Positions 54,771-64,000 of a stretch of DNA of 64,000 bases are shown here, in pieces; position 1 is the stretch's first letter, and every line of letters starts with the position of its first letter. Where the stretch lies: positions 1-64,000 of the forward strand of contig JAFMKB010000002.1 in assembly GCA_017853205.1 (NCBI GenBank). Direction: 5' to 3'. Below the pieces are notes generated by a model, which was given only the letters and a program-made list of their open reading frames with translations, was not told the DNA's origin and made no database searches. The position numbers were made by a program, and so were the translations under genes. The stretch comes from Gammaproteobacteria bacterium. Its GTDB lineage: Bacteria; Pseudomonadota; Gammaproteobacteria; Pseudomonadales; Pseudohongiellaceae.

Positions 54771-56201
54771 ATGCACAGCACGAAAAATAACCAAAAGAGC
54801 AGGATTACTTCAAACCGCGAAACCCTCCGCGGCACTGAATTTGGCGTGCGCAAAGTCGAGTCGCAAGGCCACCCTCGGCCAGCACTTGAGGTTCTAAAAG
54901 GTCGCGAGCTTGAGACCCTTGTAGAACGTATTATCAAAAGCGGCGCGCTTGGACGCTCGCAAACTTACCGAAAACTTTTGAGCTTTCTCGTCGACGCAGC
55001 GCTCGCAGATCGGGTACCACGCGAGCTCGATATCGCGATTGGCGCGCTAGGTCGGGATGAAAGTTTTGATGTTTCGTCAGATTCTGCGGTGCGCGTCGCT
55101 GTTCACCAGCTTCGCAAAAAACTAGCCAGTTACTACGCGGAATTTGAACCAGATGCGGAGGTTCGCCTTATGTTGCCAAAAGGAAGGCACTCTCTTAGCG
55201 TCCTTGTCACCGAGAATAATCTGGCTACTGTGCAAACAGAGTCTACTGTTGCTGTACGGCAAGCAGGAGGCTTTATCAAAAGCGCGTTCTCTGTAGTTCA
55301 TGCCAGTTACGTGCCAGTATTATTACTGCTCGTGTTTATCGCGCTTTCCGCCAATCTCGCCTTGTTTTCCAGATTTATAAACGACGGTGACACTTTGGCA
55401 ACTGCAGCTACTAATCATCCGCTCTGGGCGGGCGTACTGGTTGATGACAAACCGTTACTTATAGTGATGGGGGACTACTACATTTTCGGGGAGCTCAATT
55501 CAACCGGCAACGTTGCGAGAATGGTCCGGGAGTTCAACGTAAATTCGCGCAGTGATCTCGAAGAATTTCGCTTTGGTGATATCGAGTATTCAGAAAAATT
55601 CGTTGATCTGGATCTCAGCTACATGCCTGAGGGGAGTGCCTTTGCACTGGCGAGGGTCGCGTCACTTCTCGCGCAAAGCGGCAAATCGATCAATGTGACC
55701 ATGATGTCTGACCTCTCGTCGGCCGATATCCGCGCGAATCATATTATTTACATCGGCTATATAAGCGCACTCGATCGTCTTGCGTCTATGGCCTTTGCAG
55801 GCTCGGGTTTAGCGGTGGGGCGCAGTTTCGATGAGCTAATAGACCTGGATAATCTGACCTACTTTACCAGTGATGCCGGGCTCCCCGAAGAGGGGCAGCA
55901 GTTCCGCGACTACGGCTTTCTTTCTAGCTTCGCAGCAAGCCGAGACACTCGGGTTATCCTCATTGCGGGTATGCGTGATGCAGGCTTGATGCATACAGCA
56001 CAAGCGTTGACCGACATCGACTCGCTCGATGAGTTGTTGTTAGCATTCGGTACACAGGCTGACGAGGCGCTGGGTAATGTCGAGGCGCTCTACGAGGTCT
56101 ACGGGATCGATCGAATGAACTTCGAGGCTAAACTGGTTTACAGTAAGCTGCTAGAGAGCGGGAATTTTTGGGGTTTTGTCGATGGGGTAACGTCTAACTA
56201 G
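54771..56201 (+). CDS. Membrane protein with N-terminal winged-helix-like domain, one TM helix and an unassigned C-terminal domain
   Basis: SQTYRKLLSFLVDAALADRVPRELDIAIGALGRDESFDVSSDSAVRVAVHQLRKKLASYY resembles the N-terminal wHTH-like domain of TolB/TPR-type proteins; TM YVPVLLLLVFIALSANLALF; remainder unrecognised. Confidence 0.6.
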   Translation: MHSTKNNQKSRITSNRETLRGTEFGVRKVESQGHPRPALEVLKGRELETLVERIIKSGALGRSQTYRKLLSFLVDAALADRVPRELDIAIGALGRDESFDVSSDSAVRVAVHQLRKKLASYYAEFEPDAEVRLMLPKGRHSLSVLVTENNLATVQTESTVAVRQAGGFIKSAFSVVHASYVPVLLLLVFIALSANLALFSRFINDGDTLATAATNHPLWAGVLVDDKPLLIVMGDYYIFGELNSTGNVARMVREFNVNSRSDLEEFRFGDIEYSEKFVDLDLSYMPEGSAFALARVASLLAQSGKSINVTMMSDLSSADIRANHIIYIGYISALDRLASMAFAGSGLAVGRSFDELIDLDNLTYFTSDAGLPEEGQQFRDYGFLSSFAASRDTRVILIAGMRDAGLMHTAQALTDIDSLDELLLAFGTQADEALGNVEALYEVYGIDRMNFEAKLVYSKLLESGNFWGFVDGVTSN

Positions 56202-56425
56202 GCGTGTGAAGCCATGTGCTGTATGACGCCGGGTTTGCGGCTTTCTACCTTTGAGATTTTGTATTCGTAGCGGGAAGCAGTTGGGTCTATGTCTAGGGCT
56301 TCATCGATTGCAGCGCGGAGGTCAGCTTGGGCCGCCTGTCGGGTGAGGTAGGGGCCCGAAATACGGACTTGCAGAGTTTCGTCTTGCGGTTCCGAAGCGA
56401 CAATATAGAAATTCTTTGCGTTCAC
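56198..56425 (-). CDS. Small hypothetical protein (75 aa)
   Basis: Open frame with normal composition (MNAKNFYIVASEPQDETLQVRISGPYLTRQAAQADLRAAIDEALD...), fills the gap between neighbours; no family recognised. Confidence 0.5.
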   Translation of the reverse strand: MNAKNFYIVASEPQDETLQVRISGPYLTRQAAQADLRAAIDEALDIDPTASRYEYKISKVESRKPGVIQHMASHA

Positions 56426-56631
56426 GCGTTACTCTCTACTCTCTCACGACTCATGCCAGTTGATATTCATGTTGGTTGCACTAGCACTTCGGGGCGGATT
56501 TTAGCGCGCCTGAAAAGCTAAGCGCTAGTCATTTTATCGGTATTTGAACTAATTTTGTTAGCAACTTTGAACAATAAAAATTGGTACTTTTGCCGAGGGA
56601 TCGAGGGGTTGAATTGAGAGGTAATAATCGG

Positions 56632-57369
56632 ATGAATGTGAGTCTTTCAATAGTCATCCCTGTGCTCGATGAGGCGCATGCGCTGCCGCGAATCCTCGCT
56701 GCTGTTGAGCAGTGTCAACAAGGGTTTGAAACAGAGGTTATTGTGGTCGACGGCGGCAGCACTGACGGCACACTCGAGGTTGCACATCGCTATCAGTGCA
56801 GAGTGCTCAGTGCAGCGAAAGGTAGGGCTTCGCAAATGAATGCGGGGGCAGCTCTCGCGACAGGTGAGGTATTACTTTTTCTACATGGGGACACGACGCT
56901 GCCTTCGTCCGCCTGTGCCCTAATAGATGCCGCTTTAGGGGGGGGTGCGACTGGCTCTAAGGCCCATCGAAGAGCACAATGGGGTTGGTTTGATGTCAGA
57001 ATCGACAGCAGCAAGTGGGCTTTTCGGGTAATCGAATTTTGCATGAATCTGAGGGCGAGGCTTACTCGCGTTTGTACCGGTGACCAAGCGCTATTCGTTC
57101 GTAGGGAGATGTTCAATTCTGTTGGAGGATATCCAGATCTCGCGCTGATGGAAGACGTTGCGCTGAGTAAAATTTTACGCAAAGCAGCGCCAGCAAATCC
57201 TATCGAGGCGCGTGCCATTACGTCTGGCAGACGTTGGCTTAAACAGGGCATTGTACGGACAGTGCTGCTGATGTGGGAGTTGCGACTGCGCTATTTTTTT
57301 GGCGAATCGCCTAGAGCGCTTCACAGACGCTATTACCCTGATCAGTCAGAGAAGACAAAGATAGATTGA
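56632..57369 (+). CDS. Family 2 glycosyltransferase, TIGR04283 (arsenosugar biosynthesis-associated) type
   Basis: LSIVIPVLDEAHALPRILAAVEQ...VIVVDGGSTDGTLEVA...GRASQMNAGAALATGEVLLFLHGDTTLP. Confidence 0.82.
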   Translation: MNVSLSIVIPVLDEAHALPRILAAVEQCQQGFETEVIVVDGGSTDGTLEVAHRYQCRVLSAAKGRASQMNAGAALATGEVLLFLHGDTTLPSSACALIDAALGGGATGSKAHRRAQWGWFDVRIDSSKWAFRVIEFCMNLRARLTRVCTGDQALFVRREMFNSVGGYPDLALMEDVALSKILRKAAPANPIEARAITSGRRWLKQGIVRTVLLMWELRLRYFFGESPRALHRRYYPDQSEKTKID

Positions 57370-58037
57370 GCATAGGTGGCAGTAATATTAGTAAAAAAGC
57401 GATGAAATACCCTCATGTGCAGGTGCTGATCTTTGCGAAGCAGGCAATTCCGGGCGAGGTCAAGACTCGCCTTATTCCCGCCATAGGCGTAGAAGCGGCC
57501 ACAAGGCTTCACTGTGCCATGACCAGGCGAGTGGCTTCGATGGTGAGCGCCTCGGCACTGGCAGCATATAGGTTCGCCGTGGCGGGCGATGCGAGAGACT
57601 CACTGTTTACCGAATTTCGAGAGGGCCTCACGCCGATCTGTCAGGTTGGGGACGATTTAGGTGAGCGTATGCGCAATGCAGCAAAACAGGCATTTGACGA
57701 CAAGCTTGTGCACACAGAGCGAGTAATACTTATTGGTGCCGACTGCCCGACTATGGACGCAAGTCACCTCGAAGGGGCGTTGAAGGTGTTAGAGTCAGGC
57801 GTCGAGGTTGTATTCGTGCCTGCGGAGGATGGGGGATACGTTTTGGTTGGAATGAATAGGGTTGTCGATGAGTTGTTTCAGAATATTGCCTGGGGGACGT
57901 CTGAGGTCTTATCGATGAGTCTCAAAAAGCTATCTGAGGCAGGGGTGAGCACACAATGTCTTGAGCCGCTCTGGGATGTAGACACTGTAGAGGATCTCCC
58001 TAAACTCGCCTTGCTGGAGCCGCCGCTAAACTGGTGA
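57366..58037 (+). CDS. TIGR04282/DUF2064 family glycosyltransferase (arsenosugar biosynthesis-associated)
   Basis: VLIFAKQAIPGEVKTRLIPAIGVEAATRLHCAMT...VILIGADCPTMDASHLEGAL...EDGGYVLVGM. Confidence 0.85.
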   Translation: MSIGGSNISKKAMKYPHVQVLIFAKQAIPGEVKTRLIPAIGVEAATRLHCAMTRRVASMVSASALAAYRFAVAGDARDSLFTEFREGLTPICQVGDDLGERMRNAAKQAFDDKLVHTERVILIGADCPTMDASHLEGALKVLESGVEVVFVPAEDGGYVLVGMNRVVDELFQNIAWGTSEVLSMSLKKLSEAGVSTQCLEPLWDVDTVEDLPKLALLEPPLNW

Positions 58038-58039
58038 CG

Positions 58040-58432
58040 TTACCTTTTAGGCGGTTCTCGACGATCGAAATCAAGCATCTTTTCAGCTAATTTGGCGCTG
58101 TCGATTTCGAACTTGCCTTTCTCGAGTCGATTGTGAAGATCAACGACTTTTGCCATATCCATGCTAGGGAGCCCTTCGATGGCGGTGCGCAATTCTGCGG
58201 TCAGCCGCGCGAGTTTCTGCAGCCCCGTTGCCAGATCCTCAGCCGTTCGCGCGGAATGTTCACGACTCGCTCGTGCATCTTGCACTTTAGCAAGAACGGC
58301 CAACAGCTCATCGCTGGGTGCGCCGGGTGTATTCTCGGATTTCTTCACTTGAGCTAGTCTCACTCGCATTGGGTCGTCTTCGGGATATCGCAGGACGTAA
58401 CTATGCGAAACCACCTCTGCTGCGCACCTCAC
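58040..58432 (-). CDS. flgM: FlgM-like anti-sigma-28 factor (negative regulator of flagellin synthesis)
   Basis: C-terminus LPSMDMAKVVDLHNRLEKGKFEIDSAKLAEKMLDFDR matches the pattern of the FlgM sigma-28-binding helices (cf. E. coli [30 protein letters not shown]); start codon uncertain. Confidence 0.7.
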   Translation of the reverse strand: MRCAAEVVSHSYVLRYPEDDPMRVRLAQVKKSENTPGAPSDELLAVLAKVQDARASREHSARTAEDLATGLQKLARLTAELRTAIEGLPSMDMAKVVDLHNRLEKGKFEIDSAKLAEKMLDFDRREPPKR

Positions 58433-58511
58433 ATTGACGCTGCGAGCAAAGTTTATAGCGTCTTCTCGTCGGATATCTTTAAGAAATAGACGTGTGCCTT
58501 GTTAGCAAGAC

Positions 58512-58544
58512 TAGACATTGACTCATTGAGTGGGGCAATGTCTA
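58512..58544. promoter_or_regulatory. Inverted repeat in the fleQ-like leader
   Basis: TAGACATTG-N15-CAATGTCTA, perfect 9 bp arms, 46 bp upstream of the proposed ATG at 58590. Confidence 0.6.
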
Positions 58545-58589
58545 ATCACTCAGGCAGATGATCAAACACCCACTACACGCGCGCGGCCC

Positions 58590-60188
58590 ATGTCTTCAGT
58601 AGCCTCCACAGAAATCTCCTCATCTCTCCCGCAGACCTCAAGCGCTGAGACAGCGATCCTGTTGATCGAGGATTGTGATGAGTCGCGCCGAGATCTTACG
58701 ACTATTCTTCACTTTTTAGGAGAAGCTGTGGTTTGTGCGACAAGCGCTGCGTACCGTTCGGTTCTCGAGAATCAGACGATGGCTGACAGTAAAGTGGCGC
58801 TAGCGATTATAGGCCAGTGCAGCAGCGTATCACTGCCACAGGTGTTGGCAGATCTCGCTGCACACAACGAGGCGCTGCCGTACGTTTTGATGGCGGATGC
58901 AGGGATGAGTGGGATTGAAGAAATTGACCCGGCTGCTCGCCTCAGAATTATGGCACGCCTACCTCGTCACTGTGGTTTTCAGCCCCTTCTCGATGCTATT
59001 CATAAATCTAAATTGTTTAACACACACTCTAATCGCCTCCAGGGATCCAACCAGGTCCGTGATTTCAACATGTTTCGCAGCTTGGTCGGGGAGAGCGCTC
59101 AGATCGAGCGCGTGCGCAAAATGATGGGGCAGGTTGCAAACACAGAAGTGAGCGTGCTCATTACCGGTGAATCAGGTACGGGGAAAGAGGTCGTCGCCAG
59201 AAATTTGCATAATAATTCAGCGCGTGCCGATAAAGCGTTTATACCGATCAACTGCGGCGCAATTCCTCGAGAACTGCTTGAAAGTGAATTGTTCGGTCAT
59301 GAAAAGGGTGCGTTTACTGGCGCCATTGCGACCCGCAGTGGCCGCTTTGAACTTGCTGATGGAGGTACGCTGTTTCTAGATGAGATCGGCGATATGCCGC
59401 TCTCTATGCAGGTAAAGCTTCTGAGAGTGCTCCAAGAGCGCAGCTTTGAGCGTGTCGGAGGTGCGGAGACCCTACAGGCTGATGTGCGAATTGTCGCCGC
59501 TACCCACCGCGATCTTGAAGAGATGATTGCGTCGGGGGAGTTCAGGCAGGATCTCTATTATCGTCTTAACGTATTTCCTATAGAAATGCCTGCTCTGAGA
59601 GAAAGACCAGAGGACATCCCCGTGCTCTTGAATGAACTAATAGCAACGCTCGAACGCGAAGGGAGAGGGTCAGTAAGGTTTAATTCCCACGCCATTGCAG
59701 TCCTGGCAAAGCACAGCTGGCCAGGCAATGTGCGTGAGCTTGCCAATCTCGTCGAACGCATGGCCATACTCTACCCGCACGGCATTGTTGGGGTCAGCGA
59801 TTTACCGGAGAAGTTAGTGGCAGCAGCAGAGAGACGGGAGGCGCCGAAAAGCGCGAACTTGCCCGATAGCAATGCTAATGCGCAGGCAAGTGACGCTAGT
59901 ACGAAGCCGTTTGTACCCGAAGGGCTTCCCTTGGCAGGTCTTGATCTTAAAGAGTATTTGGCGCGTTTAGAGCGCGACCTGATCGAAAAAGCGCTCGATG
60001 ACAGCAGTGGCGTCGTGACTCGAGCGGCCGATCGATTGAGCATCGGTAGGACGACCCTCGTCGAGAAGATGCGTAAGTACAAGTTGTCTAGATTGCAAGA
60101 GGATACGCTTGAGGCGGGTTCGAACAACGACCTAGATAATACTTCTGATTCTACTGCTGCTCCAAAAGCCCCGCACAGGCTGCAGTAG
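58590..60188 (+). CDS. fleQ: Sigma-54-dependent activator, FleQ-like flagellar master regulator
   Basis: Degenerate receiver, AAA+ domain with [21 protein letters not shown] and [26 protein letters not shown], and a C-terminal Fis-type HTH; supplied ORF start 58530. Confidence 0.8.
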   Translation: MSSVASTEISSSLPQTSSAETAILLIEDCDESRRDLTTILHFLGEAVVCATSAAYRSVLENQTMADSKVALAIIGQCSSVSLPQVLADLAAHNEALPYVLMADAGMSGIEEIDPAARLRIMARLPRHCGFQPLLDAIHKSKLFNTHSNRLQGSNQVRDFNMFRSLVGESAQIERVRKMMGQVANTEVSVLITGESGTGKEVVARNLHNNSARADKAFIPINCGAIPRELLESELFGHEKGAFTGAIATRSGRFELADGGTLFLDEIGDMPLSMQVKLLRVLQERSFERVGGAETLQADVRIVAATHRDLEEMIASGEFRQDLYYRLNVFPIEMPALRERPEDIPVLLNELIATLEREGRGSVRFNSHAIAVLAKHSWPGNVRELANLVERMAILYPHGIVGVSDLPEKLVAAAERREAPKSANLPDSNANAQASDASTKPFVPEGLPLAGLDLKEYLARLERDLIEKALDDSSGVVTRAADRLSIGRTTLVEKMRKYKLSRLQEDTLEAGSNNDLDNTSDSTAAPKAPHRLQ

Positions 60189-60191
60189 CCT

Positions 60192-60854
60192 TCAGTCAAA
60201 GTCCTGCGTGTCGGGTAGTTTGATACGCGTGTGATGGGCTCCGTTATCCGTCATTCTCAACTCACCTGCCGCGAACCAAGTTACTACCTTGGGGTAAAGC
60301 GCGTGTTCTTGTTGCAACACGCGGGCGGCAAGTGATTCTGCCGTATCGGTCTCCGCGACGGGGATACTGTGCCGTGCGATAACGGGCCCGCCATCAAGTT
60401 CCTCGGTAACAAAATGCACGCTAGCACCGTGCCGTGTCACCTTCGCATCTAGTGCGCGCTGATGCGTGTTTACTCCGGCAAAATCGGGTAGCAGAGAGGG
60501 GTGTATATTAAGTAAGCGCCCAGCGTAATGTGTAACAAACGCAGCTGACAGTATGCGCATGAAGCCGGCAAGCACGACGAGGTCGGGCTCGTATTGATCG
60601 ATTATGTCCATTAGAGCCAAATCGAAATCTTCGCGTGTAGCAAATGCCAAGTGGGACAGGAGCGCGGTCGGGATTCCCGCCTTTTTGGCTCGGGTTAGCC
60701 CCAATGCGTCGGCTTTGTTGGAGACCACGGCGCAAATAGAATAGCCGCCCTCTTCGGCGGAATCGATAAGCGATTGAAGGTTACTGCCGCTTCCAGAGAT
60801 AAGGACAGCAACTGAGCAGCGGCCACTCGTTTTTGGGTCTGTAGAAGTAGTCAC
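60192..60854 (-). CDS. purN: Phosphoribosylglycinamide formyltransferase
   Basis: VAVLISGSGSNLQSLIDSAEE...LAGFMRILSAAFVTHYAGRLLNIHPSLLP. Confidence 0.97.
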   Translation of the reverse strand: MTTSTDPKTSGRCSVAVLISGSGSNLQSLIDSAEEGGYSICAVVSNKADALGLTRAKKAGIPTALLSHLAFATREDFDLALMDIIDQYEPDLVVLAGFMRILSAAFVTHYAGRLLNIHPSLLPDFAGVNTHQRALDAKVTRHGASVHFVTEELDGGPVIARHSIPVAETDTAESLAARVLQQEHALYPKVVTWFAAGELRMTDNGAHHTRIKLPDTQDFD

Positions 60855-60856
60855 GA

Positions 60857-61939
60857 TTACACGTAGACGACCGACTCGGCGGTTGCATCCGCCTTCTGGC
60901 GGATGGTGCCAACTTTAAAGGCGGCGATGTTGCCCTCGTTGAGAAGAGTAAGCGCCTGATCAGCCTGGCTCTCCTCTACACACAGAATCATGCCAATGCC
61001 GCAATTAAATGTGCGGAGCATTTCGCTCTCGCTGATATTGCCCTCGGTCTGCAGCCAATCGAATATCGCGGGGCGTTGCCACGCATTCAGGTTGATTACA
61101 GCCTGTGCGTCGTCAGGCAGCACGCGAGGTATGTTTTCGGTAAAGCCGCCACCGGTGATATGAGCGAGTGCGTTTAACTCTATGCTTTGCGCGAGTGCAG
61201 CTAGTGTCTTTACGTAAATAGTCGTTGGCTCGAGTAAGGTTTCACCAAGGCTCGATTTTTCAAAGCGCGCGCTAAGATCTACTTCGCTGCGCTCGATGAT
61301 CTTACGAATGAGCGAGTAGCCGTTGGAGTGAGGGCCAGAGGAAGCAAGGCCTATCAGCACGTTTCCCACTTTGACTTTCGACGGATCGATAATCTTGGAC
61401 TTCTCGACTACGCCGACGGCAAAGCCAGCGAGGTCATAGTCCTCGCCCTCGTACATGCCCGGCATTTCCGCGGTTTCGCCGCCGATAAGTGCACAGCCGG
61501 CGAGCTCGCAGCCTTTGCCGATACCTGTCACAACATCGGTCGCGGTAGCGATGTTTAGACCACCGGTCGCATAGTAATCAAGGAAGAAAAGAGGCTCGGC
61601 TCCGCAGACGATGAGGTCGTTGACGCACATTGCGACGAGGTCAATTCCGATGGTGTCATGTTTACCCATTTGCATCGCCAGCCGGAGCTTTGTGCCAACG
61701 CCGTCTGTGGCGGAGACTAGAACCGGTTGTGTATAACCTGCAGGTATTTCACACAGGGCGCCGAATCCACCGATCTGAGACATTACCTCCGGGCGATGAG
61801 TTCGTTTGGTTACCGCTTTGATATTTTCGACGAGCGCGTTGCCAGCATCGATATCGACTCCTGCATCTCGGTAGCTGAGCGCGGTGCGTTCGGGCTTTGT
61901 TGCCGTGTTGCTGTTGCTGCCGTCTTTGGCGGTTGTCAT
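60857..61939 (-). CDS. purM: Phosphoribosylformylglycinamidine cyclo-ligase
   Basis: [21 protein letters not shown]...[48 protein letters not shown]. Confidence 0.98.
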   Translation of the reverse strand: MTTAKDGSNSNTATKPERTALSYRDAGVDIDAGNALVENIKAVTKRTHRPEVMSQIGGFGALCEIPAGYTQPVLVSATDGVGTKLRLAMQMGKHDTIGIDLVAMCVNDLIVCGAEPLFFLDYYATGGLNIATATDVVTGIGKGCELAGCALIGGETAEMPGMYEGEDYDLAGFAVGVVEKSKIIDPSKVKVGNVLIGLASSGPHSNGYSLIRKIIERSEVDLSARFEKSSLGETLLEPTTIYVKTLAALAQSIELNALAHITGGGFTENIPRVLPDDAQAVINLNAWQRPAIFDWLQTEGNISESEMLRTFNCGIGMILCVEESQADQALTLLNEGNIAAFKVGTIRQKADATAESVVYV

Positions 61940-62144
61940 GCGTTTTCCTCGGTTAGTGGCGGCGCGTCCGGTTTTTCTATTTCTGTCTAACTTTGCAGAG
62001 AGAGCGTGTTGACCCTCTCTTTGAATTTTAGCAAGAAGTGTTCACACAGTCAGTCTTAAATGCGTCGCATTGCAGTTATTGATCGAGATGGCTCTGGTGC
62101 TCGGAACTAGGTTAAGGCTCGTGATTGCAGTATGATTCTCTTGT

Positions 62145-63242
62145 ATGAATATCCTCGTTAACTTCGCGTCACTCTACAGGCTGCTAACGCCTTGTCTTGC
62201 TGCCGCTTTAATCTCTGTAGCCTTGTTTACTTCGAGCGTGCAGGCGGTGCAAGTAGAAGGTCTTTATAGCCATCAGACGGAAGTGTCGGGTGATGACGAA
62301 ACAGAGCGCGCGCAGGCCTTTGCGACCGCGCTAGCCGCGGTCATCGTAAAGTTGACCGGTGGGGAAGACGCGCTGCTGGTGTCTGGCGTTGAGCGCGCCA
62401 TATCCCGCGCACGCGATTTCGTTGAAGGCATTAGCTACTCGAGCATTAGCGATACTGCGTCCGGTCAAACACAGAGAATGATTACCGTAGATCTATCCAA
62501 GGCGTTAGTTGATGCATTATTAAGTGATCTCGGTATTCCGATTTGGAATATCAACAGGCCGAGTATTTTGGTTTGGGTCGCTATTCAATCTCCAGAAGGC
62601 AGTCGGCGCTTGATGAATCCCGAGACCGATCAGTCTATGGTCGAAGCGCTTGTCGATTTCGCGGATTCGCGCGGCCTCCCCTTGCTTTTTCCTGTGCTTG
62701 ATTTTGAGGATCGAAGAAATCTTACGATTGATAACCTCTGGGATCTCCGCAGCGAAGCGATCAATCAAGCCAGCGCTCGTTATGGCGCTGACGGCATTTT
62801 GGCAGGGCGTATTCACTTTACTCCAACGGGTGAGCTCGTCGGGCTTTGGCAATTCCAGTTTCAGGGGGAAGCGCAGATTTTTGATGGGCTGGATTCGGAT
62901 TTGAATGCGTATCTTGAAGCGCCGCTTATGAAGGTAACAGATCAGTTATCAGATTATTTTGCACTTCCTTCGGTCAGCAGCTTCGAGCGGAGTATCACTC
63001 TACGAGTCGATGGCATTCGCACGCTTGCCGATTATGCAGCGCTACTGGCTTATGTCAGCCAGTTAGGCATTGTTCCCGAGTCCTCGCTTGCCTCACTCGA
63101 TGCCGAACGAGTGGAGCTCAACCTCGCCGTGTTGGGCGATGCCATTCGACTTCGTGAGTTAATAGCACTAGACAGAGATCTTTTACCAATCGATTCAACG
63201 CGAAGCGAAACTGAACTGCTTCACTACCGATGGACCCGATAG
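62145..63242 (+). CDS. DUF2066 domain-containing protein
   Basis: VEGLYSHQTEVSGDDETERAQAFATALAAVIVKLTGGEDAL; position purM-DUF2066-hda as in pseudomonads. Confidence 0.82.
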   Translation: MNILVNFASLYRLLTPCLAAALISVALFTSSVQAVQVEGLYSHQTEVSGDDETERAQAFATALAAVIVKLTGGEDALLVSGVERAISRARDFVEGISYSSISDTASGQTQRMITVDLSKALVDALLSDLGIPIWNINRPSILVWVAIQSPEGSRRLMNPETDQSMVEALVDFADSRGLPLLFPVLDFEDRRNLTIDNLWDLRSEAINQASARYGADGILAGRIHFTPTGELVGLWQFQFQGEAQIFDGLDSDLNAYLEAPLMKVTDQLSDYFALPSVSSFERSITLRVDGIRTLADYAALLAYVSQLGIVPESSLASLDAERVELNLAVLGDAIRLRELIALDRDLLPIDSTRSETELLHYRWTR

Positions 63243-63244
63243 GT

Positions 63245-63982
63245 ATGAGTGATTCTAAAGATGTGTCTCGCCAGGCTAGCGAGCCTTACGACCAACTCGC
63301 GCTCGGGCTGTCGTTGGATGATTCTGCCGTATTTGAGAATTTCTTTACCTGCGAGGGTAATGCACTAGCGCTCGCGAAGCTCAGAGATCTAGGGGCTAGC
63401 AGCGAGGAGGGGGATTTCATCTTTCTGTGGGGTGAGGGCTCTCCTGGGTTGACTCATTTACTGCAGTCGGCCTGCCATCATGGGGCGCGCTCGGGACTGT
63501 CCGCGTTCTACTTATCCCTGAAAGAGCGCGATCATTTGGCACCCGATATTATTGAGGGGCTTGAGAGCCTCGATATTATCTGCCTCGATGACGTTGATGC
63601 TGTTGCTGGGCTTGCTGATTGGGAGGCCTCATTATTCACACTCTTTAATAGAATAAAGGACGCGCGTCGGACCCTTATTTTGTCCTCGCGACTGACGCCA
63701 GCGAATCTTCCGATTGCTCTACCAGATTTGAAATCGCGCCTACAATCCGGCCTCACTCTCCAAGTGCATGAATTAGACGACAAGCAGAAACGCGACGCAC
63801 TGATTATGCGCGCTGGTTTGAGGGGAATCGACATGAGTACAGGCGTTGCGGATTATGTGCTGTCGCGCGCTGAACGCGGACTTCCTGCGCTCCTCAACGT
63901 GCTTGACCGTCTCGATGAGAGCACTATTAAGCAGAAGCGCCTCCTTACTATTCCTTTAGTCAAAGCAACGCTCGGCTGGTAG
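63245..63982 (+). CDS. hda: DnaA regulatory inactivator Hda-like protein
   Basis: PYDQLALGLSLDDSAVFENFFTCEGNALALAKLRDL...FLWGEGSPGLTHLLQSACHHG...ICLDDVDAVAGLADWEASLFTLFNRI. Confidence 0.88.
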   Translation: MSDSKDVSRQASEPYDQLALGLSLDDSAVFENFFTCEGNALALAKLRDLGASSEEGDFIFLWGEGSPGLTHLLQSACHHGARSGLSAFYLSLKERDHLAPDIIEGLESLDIICLDDVDAVAGLADWEASLFTLFNRIKDARRTLILSSRLTPANLPIALPDLKSRLQSGLTLQVHELDDKQKRDALIMRAGLRGIDMSTGVADYVLSRAERGLPALLNVLDRLDESTIKQKRLLTIPLVKATLGW

Positions 63983-64000
63983 TCAGAGCGTAATTCTCTG

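Noticed and set aside
58448-58490. Possible FliA (sigma-28) promoter upstream of flgM (TAAA-N15-GACGCTAT on the minus strand)
   Set aside because: Only about 5 of 8 matches to the GCCGATAA -10; too weak to call, although biologically attractive.

Overview
This 64 kb window looks like core chromosome of a marine-type gammaproteobacterium (taxon inferred from gene order only). I recognise about 60 coding regions.

Main blocks, in order:
- the 3' end of a Lys/Ala/Pro-repeat H1-like protein, then tsaB, uppP and rsmJ
- dapE, dapD, an arsC/Spx-like gene, glnD and map on the minus strand
- the long rpsB-tsf-pyrH-frr-uppS-cdsA-dxr-rseP-bamA-skp-lpxD-fabZ-lpxA-lpxB-rnhB-dnaE-accA-tilS-pyrG-kdsA-eno-ftsB-ispD-ispF-truD-pcm-DUF368-nlpD run
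- fdxA and mutS (minus), then cinA/pncC-recA-recX
- a DUF1015 gene, hsp20, and a GntR-prpBCD methylcitrate operon
- an accessory stretch: serine hydrolase, DUF2239, a winged-helix/TM protein, a paired TIGR04283/TIGR04282 glycosyltransferase locus, and a FlgM-like gene divergent from a FleQ-like gene
- purN and purM (minus), then DUF2066 and hda

I found no CRISPR array, IS element, prophage, rRNA, tRNA or defence island. The most interesting signals are regulatory or architectural:
- a probable ATT start codon for uppP
- an rpsB leader motif
- a long hairpin just upstream of uppS
- tandem LexA boxes upstream of recA
- a ROSE-like RNA thermometer plus an RpoH-like promoter upstream of hsp20
- paired ATTGT-NN-ACAAT operators at the GntR-prp operon
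- a double ACCATGGT palindrome upstream of the DUF2239 gene
- surE and rpoS absent from their usual positions
- an isolated flgM/fleQ pair with a perfect inverted repeat in the fleQ leader

No computation was run. Family calls are by reading the translated motifs.
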